The notes below the pieces were generated by a model. The model was given only the letters and a program-made list of their open reading frames with translations, had not been told where the DNA came from and ran no database searches. A stretch of DNA of 64,000 bases from positions 2,007,826 to 2,071,825 of the forward strand of contig NZ_OZ024668.1 in assembly GCF_902497775.2 (NCBI RefSeq), in the 5' to 3' direction. Source of the DNA: Pseudomonas fluorescens. GTDB lineage: Bacteria; Pseudomonadota; Gammaproteobacteria; Pseudomonadales; Pseudomonadaceae. The position numbers and the translations under genes were made by a program. How positions within the stretch are numbered: the stretch's first letter is position 1; each line of letters starts with the position of its first letter. Shown piece by piece: positions 1 through 8,004 of the stretch.

Positions 1-540
1 ATTCCAGTCTGACTGCGCTTTCCACTGAGCGATGGTGTCGGTCAATGCCGATACGAAGTCGGCCGCTGGCACGGCCTCGAAAAGGCACACGGCTTCGGGG
101 CCGTGCAAGGGCATGCTGTGAAGCCGTAACTTGGTCATCAGGATAGCGAGGTCGGGGTCGACCATGGCCGATGCAAAGCGGCCGGCCTCTATGTCGTTGC
201 GCAGCCATTCCCCAAACTGCATTTCGCGCTTCGGGGGGTAGCGCCAAGGCCTGAGTTCGCTGAGGGCGACCACTGTAAGCTCCAGTGCTCTGAGTACAGC
301 GCTGCTACCGGGCCAAGCCGAATGCACCAGAAGCGCTTGCATCAACGCATGCCGAGAGGTTTCGCATAGCGGTACATCAATGGTGGCCATGAGGTCGATA
401 TCGCTTAGCGGCTTCAAGCCACCCTCTAATGCCGAGCCGTACAGGTGAATCGCCCGGAGGTTATCGCCCAGATGGCGCTCAAGAACAACGCAGACCTCTG
501 CAAGTTGAGGCGTGATTTGCGCGGGAGGCGTGGCGGTCAT
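1..540 (-). CDS. AadA-like aminoglycoside nucleotidyltransferase, C-terminus cut by window edge
   Basis: The frame opens with ATG at 540 on the minus strand and is still open at base 1, so 180 residues are visible and the C-terminus lies outside the window. The nucleotidyltransferase signature is clear: IHLYGSALEGGLKPLSDIDL, with the GS and the D-x-D metal ligands. Further on are WRYPPKREMQFGEWLRNDI and DLAILMTKLRLHS, blocks typical of the ANT(3'')/AadA family, which adenylylates streptomycin and spectinomycin. There is no cassette attC site or integrase next to it, so this looks like a chromosomal homolog and not an integron cassette. Resistance is an inference from family; the native substrate may differ. 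Confidence 0.85.
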   Translation of the reverse strand, partial: MTATPPAQITPQLAEVCVVLERHLGDNLRAIHLYGSALEGGLKPLSDIDLMATIDVPLCETSRHALMQALLVHSAWPGSSAVLRALELTVVALSELRPWRYPPKREMQFGEWLRNDIEAGRFASAMVDPDLAILMTKLRLHSMPLHGPEAVCLFEAVPAADFVSALTDTIAQWKAQSDWN

Positions 541-634
541 GGGTGAGCTCCAGGCATGGGAGTGAGGACTCCCTAAATGGAATAGTCCGCACTCTAACAC
601 AGGCACTGGTAGGCGCTTTTGACCGACAACTGCC

Positions 635-787
635 CTAGCGAACCGACTTCACTCGCCATGTCCAGCGCCCCAACGGGCTGTTCTGCGCCGCCTGCACAAA
701 CACCCCGTAGTCTTCGAGGTAGTGGTAGCTCTCGGTCCATTCAGAAGTAGCCGTTTTGTGCTTGGAACAGCTCAGCGGCTTGGCCAT
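635..787 (-). CDS. Small hypothetical protein, 50 aa
   Basis: A 50-codon frame runs from ATG at 787 to TAG at 635, starting 17 bases after the stop of the lipoprotein gene on the same strand. It reads as protein-like: MAKPLSCSKHKTATSEW, then ESYHYLEDYGVFVQAAQNS and GRWTWRVKSVR, with many aromatics and no low-complexity run. I recognise no family. Tight spacing behind the lipoprotein gene suggests co-transcription. It could be a chance frame in GC-rich DNA, but the amino-acid composition is better than the usual shadow frames. Confidence 0.45.
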   Translation of the reverse strand: MAKPLSCSKHKTATSEWTESYHYLEDYGVFVQAAQNSPLGRWTWRVKSVR

Positions 788-804
788 GCCTTGCAAGGCG
801 GGGT

Positions 805-1728
805 TTATCTGACTGGCTGGCAGATGCCGTTGAGCACCAAGGCGTCGTATCGATAGTGCAAAGCCTCTAGCGTCAAGCGCGGTTGCGGCAGTTGCAGGGC
901 ATCGATCGCCGCCAGCACGGCTGGCGCTGCCTTGGGCGTATCCAGCTGTGGCGGCAGTGGCGTGCGCATAGGGGGCGTAGCCATCTGGGCCCAGCTGGCA
1001 GCGGGCTGGCAGGCCGCTTCGATCAGGCGTTGTTGTCCGCGATCGGCCTGTGCCAGCGGTGCCATTGGGGTGTTCAGATTGATCTTGCCCTTGTACACCC
1101 GGCCGTTGTCGTCCACCTTGAAGTCGCTCAACGGCTTGAACGTGCGCTGCTTGCAGTCGATGGCCAGGCGTTCATGCAGTTGTGCAACCTGGCTGTAGCC
1201 TGCGGCGGCTTGATAGTGAGCAAGCTGAATGCTCGTCCAGATCTTGAGTACGCCATCGTCGTGAATCGCGCTGTTGCGGTCCAACACCAGCCAGTCTTGA
1301 CCTGGCGCGGTGTCTAGCGCTCGCCAGTCAGGCACGGCGCGATAGGCGCAGGCATTTTTGAGTTGTTCGCTGCGCTGCAGCACCTGCAACTGTGGTTGCG
1401 CAAGGCTGCTGGATTCGTCGTTGTCAGAAAACGCCTGCATCCCCTGGTTGGTTGGATAGAACATGCTGGCGCTGGGTTGGCTGCAGGAGGCGTCAAAGCG
1501 GGCGACCCAGGGGTTGCTTGCGGAGGGCGCGATCATGTAGGTGATCTGGTCGCCTTGACGGATGATCGAATCGGGCGCCGCCGGTTCGTTGATCACTCGT
1601 TCGAACACTTCAAGGCCAGGGTGCTGGGCCGGTGGTTGCGGCTTGGCCAGTGGTTGCGGCTTGGGCGGGGTGCTGCAGGCGGCGAGGGCAAGCGGGAGGG
1701 CTAATAAAAGCGAGAAACGGGCATCCAT
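805..1728 (-). CDS. Predicted lipoprotein of unknown function, 307 aa
   Basis: The protein begins with a lipoprotein signal peptide (MDARFSLLLALPLALAAC), with lipobox LAAC at residues 15-18 and the lipidated cysteine at 18. A short Pro/Lys/Gln-rich linker follows (residues 19-37). The rest is a soluble domain with several cysteines (in FDASCSQPS, NACAYRA, AIDCKQ, EAACQP, NGICQP), suggesting disulfides in the periplasm. I do not recognise the domain. The residue after Cys18 is Ser, which suggests outer-membrane sorting. The gene stands just upstream of the 50-aa frame and faces no obvious partner. Confidence 0.75.
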   Translation of the reverse strand: MDARFSLLLALPLALAACSTPPKPQPLAKPQPPAQHPGLEVFERVINEPAAPDSIIRQGDQITYMIAPSASNPWVARFDASCSQPSASMFYPTNQGMQAFSDNDESSSLAQPQLQVLQRSEQLKNACAYRAVPDWRALDTAPGQDWLVLDRNSAIHDDGVLKIWTSIQLAHYQAAAGYSQVAQLHERLAIDCKQRTFKPLSDFKVDDNGRVYKGKINLNTPMAPLAQADRGQQRLIEAACQPAASWAQMATPPMRTPLPPQLDTPKAAPAVLAAIDALQLPQPRLTLEALHYRYDALVLNGICQPVR

Positions 1729-1782
1729 GCAAAAAAGCTCTTGGTCGAAAAAAACGTGATTTTATCTGACCTGCGCTAGCGC

Positions 1783-2355
1783 TCAACTGATGAAGATAAT
1801 CTTCGACACCAGCTCCGCGCTGTTCTTGGCCTGCAGCTTCTTCATCAGCCGGGCGCGGTGGACTTCCACGGTGCGGTGGGAGATGCCCAGCTTGCGCGCC
1901 ACTTCCTTGCAGGTCAGGCCGTTGACGATATGCAGCGAGATCTCCCGTTCACGAGGGGTCAGCTGGATGGTCGGCGCCGGTTGGCGGTCCAGGCGCTCGA
2001 AATGCCAGACCATCAGCTTGAACGGATCGTCGACTGTCAGCGAAAACCCGTGGGCGCGGGCCCAGAACACCTCGCCATTACGATGCTGCATGAAGCGCTC
2101 GTCGGAGTAAAAGGCGCCGGGGCCGTTGCGCAGCCAGTGTTCGCTGCGTTCGCCGATGCTCTGGTAGTCGGCGTGGGAGGGGTATAGCAGCAGGGTCAGG
2201 TTGCCCTGCAGTTGCTCGCGCTGGTAGCCGAACAGGCGGACGAACGCCTGGTTGCAGTCGAGCATCCGCCGGTGTCCGGTGATCATCTGCGGAGCCGGGG
2301 AAACCTGGAAGGCCAGGCGCTCGAGGTCCTGAAATTGCTGGGTGTGTACGCTCAT
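1783..2355 (-). CDS. PAS domain-LuxR family transcriptional regulator
   Basis: The start was set at the ATG at 2355 (MSVHTQQFQDLERL), which gives 190 residues; an upstream start at 2397 would add 14 residues without a ribosome site. Residues about 10-120 form a PAS fold (ALAFQVSPAPQMITGHRRML, then NGEVFWARAHGFSL), a likely small-ligand or redox sensor. Residues about 128-185 are a LuxR/GerE helix-turn-helix: TPREREISLHIVNGLTCKEV, then LGISHRTVEVHRARLMKKL. There is no receiver domain. It is divergent from the thiolase operon, and a 22-bp inverted repeat lies between them, so it probably controls that operon and itself. The inducer may be the acid or acyl-CoA processed by the operon (inference). 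Confidence 0.85.
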   Translation of the reverse strand: MSVHTQQFQDLERLAFQVSPAPQMITGHRRMLDCNQAFVRLFGYQREQLQGNLTLLLYPSHADYQSIGERSEHWLRNGPGAFYSDERFMQHRNGEVFWARAHGFSLTVDDPFKLMVWHFERLDRQPAPTIQLTPREREISLHIVNGLTCKEVARKLGISHRTVEVHRARLMKKLQAKNSAELVSKIIFIS

Positions 2356-2395
2356 CGGGCATCCTGCCTCGGGTTGGTCGGCGCGCCCCCAGGGC

Positions 2396-2417
2396 ACTAC
2401 TTACTGACGTAAGTAGT
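2396..2417. promoter_or_regulatory. Inverted repeat between PAS-LuxR gene and thiolase operon
   Basis: Perfect 9-bp arms ACTACTTAC and GTAAGTAGT are separated by 4 bp (TGAC); a bulged GGGC/GCCC extends the symmetry outward. It lies 41 bp upstream of the regulator start (2355) and 75 bp upstream of the thiolase start (2493). Size and symmetry fit a dimeric LuxR-type helix-turn-helix protein, most simply the product of the adjacent gene. Binding is inferred. Confidence 0.6.
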
Positions 2418-2492
2418 TGCCCCAACTAGCGTGGGATTCGGGCGCTGAATCATTGTATGGAATACGCGCTTCAAGGACAGAAGAAAATCACC

Positions 2493-3671
2493 ATGACTCA
2501 CGACTCCGTATCCATCGTCGCTGCCGCCCACAGCCCTTTTGGTCGCCTGGACGGCCTGAACCTTGAGGACCTGATCGTCCAGGTCACCCGCGAGGCCCTG
2601 GCGGACGCCGAGATCGACGCCGCAGAAATCGATGCGCTGTTTCTCGGGCATTTCAACTCCGGTCTGGTGGCCGATGGCTTCCCGGCCTCGCTGATGCTCC
2701 AGGCCGACCCGCAACTGCGCTTCAAGCCCGCCACGCGCTGCGAGAACGCCTGCGCCTCGGGATCGGCGGCGATACAGGCCGGGATCAACGCGATCCGCAG
2801 CGGCGCCGCCGAACTGGTACTGGTGGTCGGTGCCGAGAAAATGACTGGCAACAGCACCGTCGAAGTCACCCGCGCCCTGGCCGGTGCCGGCTACCAGAAC
2901 GCCATGCAGGAGGCCGGCCTGAGCTTTGCCCAGCTGTTTGGCCAGGTCGCCCAGCAGTACGCCGAGCGCTACCACAGCCCCATGGCCTCGATGGCTGCGA
3001 TCGCGGTGAAGAACCACGCCAATGCCATGGCCAACCCGCTGGCGCAGATGCACCGGCTGATGGACTTCGAGCACTGCAACAATGTGTCTACGGGCAACCC
3101 GCTGATCGCACCGCCGCTGCGCCTGACCGACTGCTCGCTGATCAGTGACGGCGCGGCGGCGATCATCCTTGCTTCACCGCAGCGGGCCCGTTCGATGCGC
3201 CGCCAGGTGGCGATCCGTGCCATGACCCAGGTCAACGACTTCCTGCCCTTGTCGCGCCGCGACGTGCTGGCCTTCGAGGGACCGCAACGGGCCATCCAGG
3301 GTGCCCTGCGCGAGGCCGGCGTGACCCTGGGCGACCTGAGTTTCGCCGAGGTCCATGACTGCTTCACCATCGCCGAACTGCTGATCTACGAAGCCATGGG
3401 CCTGGCGCCCAGGGGCGAGGGGCACCGGGCCCTGGACGAAGGCATCGTGCGCCAGGGCGGGCGCCTGCCGGTGAACCTGTCCGGCGGGCTCAAGGCCAAG
3501 GGGCATCCGGTGGGCGCCACCGGGGTTTCGATGCATGCCCTGGGCTTCGCCCAGCTGGTCGGCCAACCCATCGGCCTGGGTGTGCCCGGTGCCGAGTTCG
3601 GCTTGCTGTTCAACATGGGCGGCATGGCCGTGGCCAACTACGCCAGCGTCCTGCAAGCGGTCAAGGCCTGA
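2493..3671 (+). CDS. Thiolase family protein (acetyl-CoA acyltransferase)
   Basis: The start is set at ATG 2493 (MTHDSVSIVAAAHSPFGRLD), preceded by AAGGACAG, rather than the ATG at 2457; this gives 392 residues, the usual thiolase length. The acyl-accepting cysteine is in RCENACASGSAAIQAG, and the C-terminal catalytic histidine motif is GGLKAKGHPVGATG. The sequence style is closer to the SCP2/thiolase-like branch than to FadA. It would cleave a 3-ketoacyl-CoA, or condense acyl-CoAs, with the acyl-CoA synthetase encoded 2 bases downstream. Together with the MHS transporter this suggests uptake, activation and thiolysis of a carboxylic acid; the acid is not evident from sequence. Confidence 0.85.
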   Translation: MTHDSVSIVAAAHSPFGRLDGLNLEDLIVQVTREALADAEIDAAEIDALFLGHFNSGLVADGFPASLMLQADPQLRFKPATRCENACASGSAAIQAGINAIRSGAAELVLVVGAEKMTGNSTVEVTRALAGAGYQNAMQEAGLSFAQLFGQVAQQYAERYHSPMASMAAIAVKNHANAMANPLAQMHRLMDFEHCNNVSTGNPLIAPPLRLTDCSLISDGAAAIILASPQRARSMRRQVAIRAMTQVNDFLPLSRRDVLAFEGPQRAIQGALREAGVTLGDLSFAEVHDCFTIAELLIYEAMGLAPRGEGHRALDEGIVRQGGRLPVNLSGGLKAKGHPVGATGVSMHALGFAQLVGQPIGLGVPGAEFGLLFNMGGMAVANYASVLQAVKA

Positions 3672-3673
3672 GC

Positions 3674-5215
3674 ATGAACATCGCCCATTGGCTGCGCGAT
3701 GCAGCCCAGCGCTGGCCGCGGCGGGCGGCCCTGTTTGAGGGGGTGCGCGAGGTCGCCGACTACCAGGCGTTCGCCGCACAGGCCCGAGCCTGCGCCCTGC
3801 AACTGCGCCACGAGTACGGCATTGTGCCCGGCGAACGGGTGGCGCTGCTGATGAAAAACAGCTGCGGCTATCTTGAACTGCTGTATGCCATCTGGTGGAG
3901 CGGGGCGGTGGCGGTGCCGATCAACAGCAAGCTGCACCCACTGGAAGCCGCCTGGATCGTAGACAACGCCGGGGCCCGGCTGGTCTATACCGATGACGGC
4001 CAGGTGTTCGACAGCACCTGCTTGCCGGCCGGCTGCCGCGAACTGGCGGCACCCGCGCTGGCCCATCAACAACCGCTGCCGGGCGATGAGCTGCTGGAGC
4101 CGCACCCGCGGCAGGACACGGACCTGGCCTGGCTGTTCTACACCTCCGGCACCACCGGGCGCTCCAAGGGCGTGATGCTCTCCCATGGCAACCTGATCGC
4201 CATGTCCTTGTGCTATCCGCTGGACGTCGATCCGGTGGCCGCTCAAGACGCGGTGGTGTATGCCGCGCCGATGTCGCACGGTGCCGGCCTGTACAACTTC
4301 ATCCATGTGCGTTGTGGCGCCCGCCACGTGGTGCCGGCGTCCCGCGGTTTCCAGGCGACGGAGCTGTTCGAGCTGGCGCAGGAACTGGGCCAGGTCAGCC
4401 TGTTTGCCGCGCCGACCATGGTCAAGCGCATGGTCGACCAGGCCCGGCAGCAGGGCTACGACGGCGCAGGGATCAAGACCATCGTCTACGGTGGGGCGCC
4501 GATGTACCTGGCCGACCTCAATCAAGCCCTGGACACCTTCGGCCCGCGCCTGGTGCAGATCTACGGCCAGGGCGAATGCCCGATGAGCATCAGCGCGTTG
4601 TCGCGGGAGACCATCGCCGACCGCGAGCAGGCCGACTGGCCGCTCATCGCCGCCTCGGTAGGGCGTGCCCACGCCTGCAGTGAAGTACGGGTGCTGGACA
4701 CGGCAGGCCAGCCCCTGACCTCTGGCGAACCTGGGCAGATCGCCGTGCGCGGGGCAGCGGTGATGCAGGGGTACTGGAACAACCCGCAGGCCAGCCGCGA
4801 GGCCCTGGTGGACGGTTGGCTGCTTACCGGCGACATCGGCTTTTTCAACGAGCAGGGCTACCTGACCCTTACCGACCGCAGCAAGGATGTGATCATCTCT
4901 GGTGGCAGCAACATCTACCCACGCGAAGTCGAGGAAGTGCTGATGCAGCACCCCGAGGTGTTCGAAGTGTGCGTGGTGGGTGAGGCCGACGCTGAATGGG
5001 GCGAATCGGTAGTGGCCTTTGTGGTGCTGCGCTCGCCTGAGCGCCTCGATGCACAGGCGCTCAACCAGTGGTTTCTGGCGCGCATGGCCTCGTTTAAAAA
5101 GCCGAAAAAATACTTGTTTTGCCCCGAGCTGCCGAAGAACAGCTATGGCAAGATTCTCAAGACCCGCTTGCGCCAGTGGTTGCAGGACCCCTCGGAGCTT
5201 CTGAGCAACCTCTGA
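3674..5215 (+). CDS. AMP-dependent acyl-CoA synthetase/ligase
   Basis: This 513-residue ANL-superfamily enzyme has the P-loop-like A3 motif YTSGTTGRSKGVMLSHGN, the A5 region QIYGQGECPM and the hinge GWLLTGDIGFFNEQGYLTL followed by DRSKDVIISGGSNIYPREVE. The catalytic A10 lysine lies in KNSYGKILKTRLR near the C-terminus. Acyl-CoA ligases of this length activate fatty or aromatic acids; the family cannot be narrowed by eye. A thiolase gene ends 2 bases upstream and the transporter gene begins 43 bases downstream, so the three are probably one operon for catabolism of an imported acid. Confidence 0.88.
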   Translation: MNIAHWLRDAAQRWPRRAALFEGVREVADYQAFAAQARACALQLRHEYGIVPGERVALLMKNSCGYLELLYAIWWSGAVAVPINSKLHPLEAAWIVDNAGARLVYTDDGQVFDSTCLPAGCRELAAPALAHQQPLPGDELLEPHPRQDTDLAWLFYTSGTTGRSKGVMLSHGNLIAMSLCYPLDVDPVAAQDAVVYAAPMSHGAGLYNFIHVRCGARHVVPASRGFQATELFELAQELGQVSLFAAPTMVKRMVDQARQQGYDGAGIKTIVYGGAPMYLADLNQALDTFGPRLVQIYGQGECPMSISALSRETIADREQADWPLIAASVGRAHACSEVRVLDTAGQPLTSGEPGQIAVRGAAVMQGYWNNPQASREALVDGWLLTGDIGFFNEQGYLTLTDRSKDVIISGGSNIYPREVEEVLMQHPEVFEVCVVGEADAEWGESVVAFVVLRSPERLDAQALNQWFLARMASFKKPKKYLFCPELPKNSYGKILKTRLRQWLQDPSELLSNL

Positions 5216-5258
5216 AGCGCGGCATTTCATGGATAGCACTACGACAGGAGTCCCCACT

Positions 5259-6599
5259 ATGGGCGTGTCATCTGCCAACCCCCAGCGCCAGCGGCGCCGG
5301 GCCTTTATTGGCGCCACTTCCGGCCACTTGATCGAGTGGTACGACTATGGCGTCTACGGTTTTCTGGCCTTGTACATCGGCAAGGCCTTCTTCGTCTCTG
5401 ACGATCCCACCAGCAGCCTGCTGGCAAGCTTCGCGGCTTTTGCCCTGAGCTTCTTCATCCGGCCCCTGGGCGGCCTGTTCTTCGGCCCGCTGGCCGACAA
5501 GATCGGCCGGCGCAAAACCCTGATCACTGTGCTGGTGATGATGGCCGGCTCCACCTTCCTGCTGGGCCTGCTGCCGACTTACGCCAGCATTGGCATTGCC
5601 GCGCCGGTGATCCTGGTGCTGATCCGCTGTGTGCAGGGTTTCTCCGCCGGCGGCGAGATCGGCACCATCACCAGCTTCATCTCCGAATACGCCGGCCCCG
5701 GGCGCCGGGGTTTCGCCACCTGCTGGCTGATGGTCACCGCCGTGCTCGGCCTGCTGCTGGGCGGCGCCGTGGCCAACGGCATGACCTGGGCCCTGGGCGC
5801 CGAGCTGATGCAGGAGTGGGGCTGGCGCATCCCGTTCCTGATCGCCGGGCCCCTGGGCTTCATCTCGATGTACATCCGCCTGAAGCTTGAGGACAGCCCG
5901 GAGTTCCTCGCCCTGGTCGAGGCCGGGCAGACCTCCAAGGCGCCGCTGCGCGAGGTCTGGCAGTGGAAGCGCTCGATTGCCCTGGTGTTTTTCATTATCA
6001 CTTTGCACAGCTCGATCTTCTACCTGGTGCTGACCTTCGCCTCGACCTACATGTCCAACACCCTCAAGTTCGACAGCGGCACCACCTTGCTCTACGTGTT
6101 CGTCGCCAGCCTCTCGGCGGCAGTGGTCATGCCCTTTGGCGGCGCCTTCACCGATCGTTACGGGCGCAAGCCGTTCCTGATGGTGATCGGCACCCTGGCG
6201 ACCCTGGCCATGTACTGGTTCTTCAAGGCGGCGCCTGGCGCCACCCCGGCCACCTTGTTCTGGCCACTGATGGCCGTGGCGATCCTGTTCGGACTCTACG
6301 CGTCCTCGACCTACGCGCTGATGAGCGAGCTGCTACCGACGCGCATCCGCTCCACCGGCATCGCCGTGGCCTACAACATCCCGGTGGCGGTGTTCGGCGG
6401 CAGCGCGCCGCTGATTTCCACCTGGCTGATCAAGGTCACCGGCGACATCACTGCACCCTGGTACTTCTATGTGGGCACCGGAGTTGCGTCGCTGCTGGCG
6501 CTGGTGGTGTTGCGCAAGGAGGATTTTGTTGCGGGTGGGCATGAGGTTCGCAAGGAGGGGAGTGCGGCTGGGCTGCGCTTGGTTGATCCGCGGTCTTGA
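5259..6599 (+). CDS. MFS transporter, metabolite:H+ symporter (MHS) type
   Basis: Start ATG 5259 (MGVSSANPQRQRR) has an AGGAG at 5246-5250; the ATG at 5229 lacks one. The 446-residue product has twelve predicted hydrophobic segments, starting with LIEWYDYGVYGFLALYIGKA, and the MFS loop 2-3 signature LADKIGRRKT, repeated as TDRYGRKPF. The motif FFIRPLGGLFFGPLADKIGR is typical of the MHS group (KgtP, ProP, ShiA), which takes up carboxylic acids with protons. As the last gene of the thiolase/ligase operon, followed by a strong terminator, it probably imports the acid that the ligase activates. Confidence 0.88.
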   Translation: MGVSSANPQRQRRRAFIGATSGHLIEWYDYGVYGFLALYIGKAFFVSDDPTSSLLASFAAFALSFFIRPLGGLFFGPLADKIGRRKTLITVLVMMAGSTFLLGLLPTYASIGIAAPVILVLIRCVQGFSAGGEIGTITSFISEYAGPGRRGFATCWLMVTAVLGLLLGGAVANGMTWALGAELMQEWGWRIPFLIAGPLGFISMYIRLKLEDSPEFLALVEAGQTSKAPLREVWQWKRSIALVFFIITLHSSIFYLVLTFASTYMSNTLKFDSGTTLLYVFVASLSAAVVMPFGGAFTDRYGRKPFLMVIGTLATLAMYWFFKAAPGATPATLFWPLMAVAILFGLYASSTYALMSELLPTRIRSTGIAVAYNIPVAVFGGSAPLISTWLIKVTGDITAPWYFYVGTGVASLLALVVLRKEDFVAGGHEVRKEGSAAGLRLVDPRS

Positions 6600-6640
6600 G
6601 TTTGCCAGGCGACGTCGCTGAACAAACGTCCTGTCACCAG

Positions 6641-6670
6641 GGCCGCCTTGCTTAAGCAAGGCGGCCTTTT
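6641..6670 (+). terminator. Rho-independent terminator after MHS transporter
   Basis: A perfect inverted repeat has arms GGCCGCCTTGCTT and AAGCAAGGCGGCC and is followed by TTTT. It ends the thiolase-ligase-transporter operon 41 bases after the transporter stop. Confidence 0.9.
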
Positions 6671-6912
6671 CATTGCGCAGTGGGGCCTCAACCAGGAATC
6701 TGCGCGAGGTCATCGAAGACGTGCACCATGAAGCTTTCGCGGGGACGTTGACCAGGTACATCCATGCGGCGCAAAGGCCGTAGATGATCACGATGGCGCC
6801 AAGGCCCATTCAAGCGCTATCGCGTGCGCATTCGATCCGCAAAGTATAACTTGCGTAAACGCCCGGCCAGCCCGCCACCTAGGCTGGCAATGCACCAAAA
6901 TATCCCTTGTAG

Positions 6913-6924
6913 GTGGTATGCCAC
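6913..6924. promoter_or_regulatory. Palindromic element, distal copy (ABC operon)
   Basis: GTGGTATGCCAC, inside a longer near-symmetrical AGGTGG...CCACCT (6911-6926). It matches the consensus RTGGYATRCCAC found in pairs before three operons of this cluster. Its centre is 153 bp upstream of the promoter-proximal copy. On the + strand the position matching a sigma-54 -12 element has GT instead of GC, so it is more likely a protein-binding site than a promoter. Confidence 0.6.
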
Positions 6925-7065
6925 CTGTTTTGGGGCGCGATGTCCCTGTGGGCGTGAATGGGTAAATCGCAATGGGTCGATACTGGCTCGCGGATAGCTG
7001 CAGTCGACCTGCCACAGCCTTGGCGAAACCCCGACATTTAGCGAAGACCAGGCCGATCTATATAT

Positions 7066-7085
7066 GTGGCATGCCACTTGCTTTG
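7066..7085 (+). promoter_or_regulatory. Sigma-54 type -24/-12 promoter overlapping a palindrome (ABC operon)
   Basis: The 20 bases GTGGCATGCCACTTGCTTTG are identical to those at 11035-11054. They contain TGGCAT and TTGC with the invariant GG (7068-7069) and GC (7080-7081) exactly 10 bp apart, as sigma-54 promoters require. The first 12 bases are also a perfect palindrome, GTGGCATGCCAC. Predicted transcription start is about 7093, leaving a leader of about 45 bases before the importer gene. Confidence 0.75.
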
Positions 7086-7137
7086 AGTCAGTGCAGCTTC
7101 TCATTTTTGAAGCTTCCACTCTTGAAGGACTACGCCC

Positions 7138-7995
7138 ATGCCGATGAATCTTATGAACGTCAACAAAGACAATAAGCGCCGTCACAATCGATTCCGCGCC
7201 TGGATCATCGCGCTGACGTGTGCGTTGGCCAATACCGCGATGAGCCACGCAGCCAGCCTCGAAGACATCAAGACGCGTGGCTACATCACGGTTGCAACCG
7301 AGGATGACTATCGTCCGTTTGAGTTCATGGAGCAGGGAAAACCGACCGGGTATGACAATGAACTGTTGGTGTTGGTCGAAAAGATCGCTGGGATCAAGTT
7401 GCGGCAACAGATAATGCCGTGGTCCGGCATTCTGCCAGGCGTGACCACCGGCAAATACGACATGGCGGTATCTGCCGTGATGGTGACCGATGCCCGTAAG
7501 GCTACATTCGACTTCACTTCCCCGACGGCCCAAACCACCACCTATTACGCTACCAAGAAGGGCAGCGCTATCCATACCGCAGACGAGTTGGTGGGGAAGG
7601 TCGTGGGTGCCGAAACCGGCAGCGCGATGCTTACCGACTTGCGCGCATTCGATGCGGCCCTCAAAGCCAGCAAGGGCAAGGGCTTAAAGGAAATTGTCGA
7701 ATACCACGGTTACCCGGAGGCTTACCAGGATCTGGCCATCGGGCGCCTGGATGCTGTGGCCAATACCGACCTGACACTCCTTCCCTTGATCAAGGAGCGA
7801 GGCGACGTCTTCGTCATGGGGCACCCTATCGGCCAGCCCACCTACCTGGCCTGGGCCGTGAGCAAGGGTAACAGTGATGTGCTCAAGCTGATTGATGGTG
7901 CACTGCTGAAGCTACGCGCGAGCGGCGATATGTACCGGCTGCAGAAGAAGTGGCTGGGCGAAAGTCATGAAGCCATGCCTGTTTCGGTCAACTGA
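7138..7995 (+). CDS. ABC transporter substrate-binding protein, polar amino-acid family
   Basis: ATG 7138 follows AAGGA at good spacing. The 285-residue product has a basic N-terminus and a signal peptide (FRAWIIALTCALANTAMSHA), with cleavage near residues 39-41. The mature part is a family-3 periplasmic binding protein: LEDIKTRGYITVATEDDYRP, FEFMEQGKPTGYDNELL, then MPWSGILPGVTTGKYDMAVS. These proteins bind polar amino acids or small nitrogenous solutes; the ligand cannot be read by eye. It leads an operon with two permeases and an ATPase and shares its promoter element with the Rieske oxygenase operon. The ligand is therefore probably the substrate of that pathway (inference). Confidence 0.88.
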   Translation: MPMNLMNVNKDNKRRHNRFRAWIIALTCALANTAMSHAASLEDIKTRGYITVATEDDYRPFEFMEQGKPTGYDNELLVLVEKIAGIKLRQQIMPWSGILPGVTTGKYDMAVSAVMVTDARKATFDFTSPTAQTTTYYATKKGSAIHTADELVGKVVGAETGSAMLTDLRAFDAALKASKGKGLKEIVEYHGYPEAYQDLAIGRLDAVANTDLTLLPLIKERGDVFVMGHPIGQPTYLAWAVSKGNSDVLKLIDGALLKLRASGDMYRLQKKWLGESHEAMPVSVN

Positions 7996-8004
7996 TTAAT
8001 CACT

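Larger units (their letters stand above)
6671..7137. other. Control region upstream of the ABC importer operon (467 bp, no gene)
   Basis: No convincing gene is present. The region holds two copies of a 12-bp palindromic element (6913-6924 and 7066-7077). The second is embedded in a sigma-54 type promoter. A half-site resembling the NtrC consensus, TGCACCAAAA, lies at 6891-6900 without a matching second half. The stretch is more A/T-rich than the flanking genes. Confidence 0.6.

Noticed and set aside
1..540. Integron gene cassette for streptomycin resistance
   Set aside because: No attC, integrase or neighbouring cassette in the visible sequence; looks like a chromosomal homolog.
6891..6900. 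TGCACCAAAA resembling half of an NtrC site
   Set aside because: The second half (TGGTGCA) is missing, so it is not called as an NtrC site.
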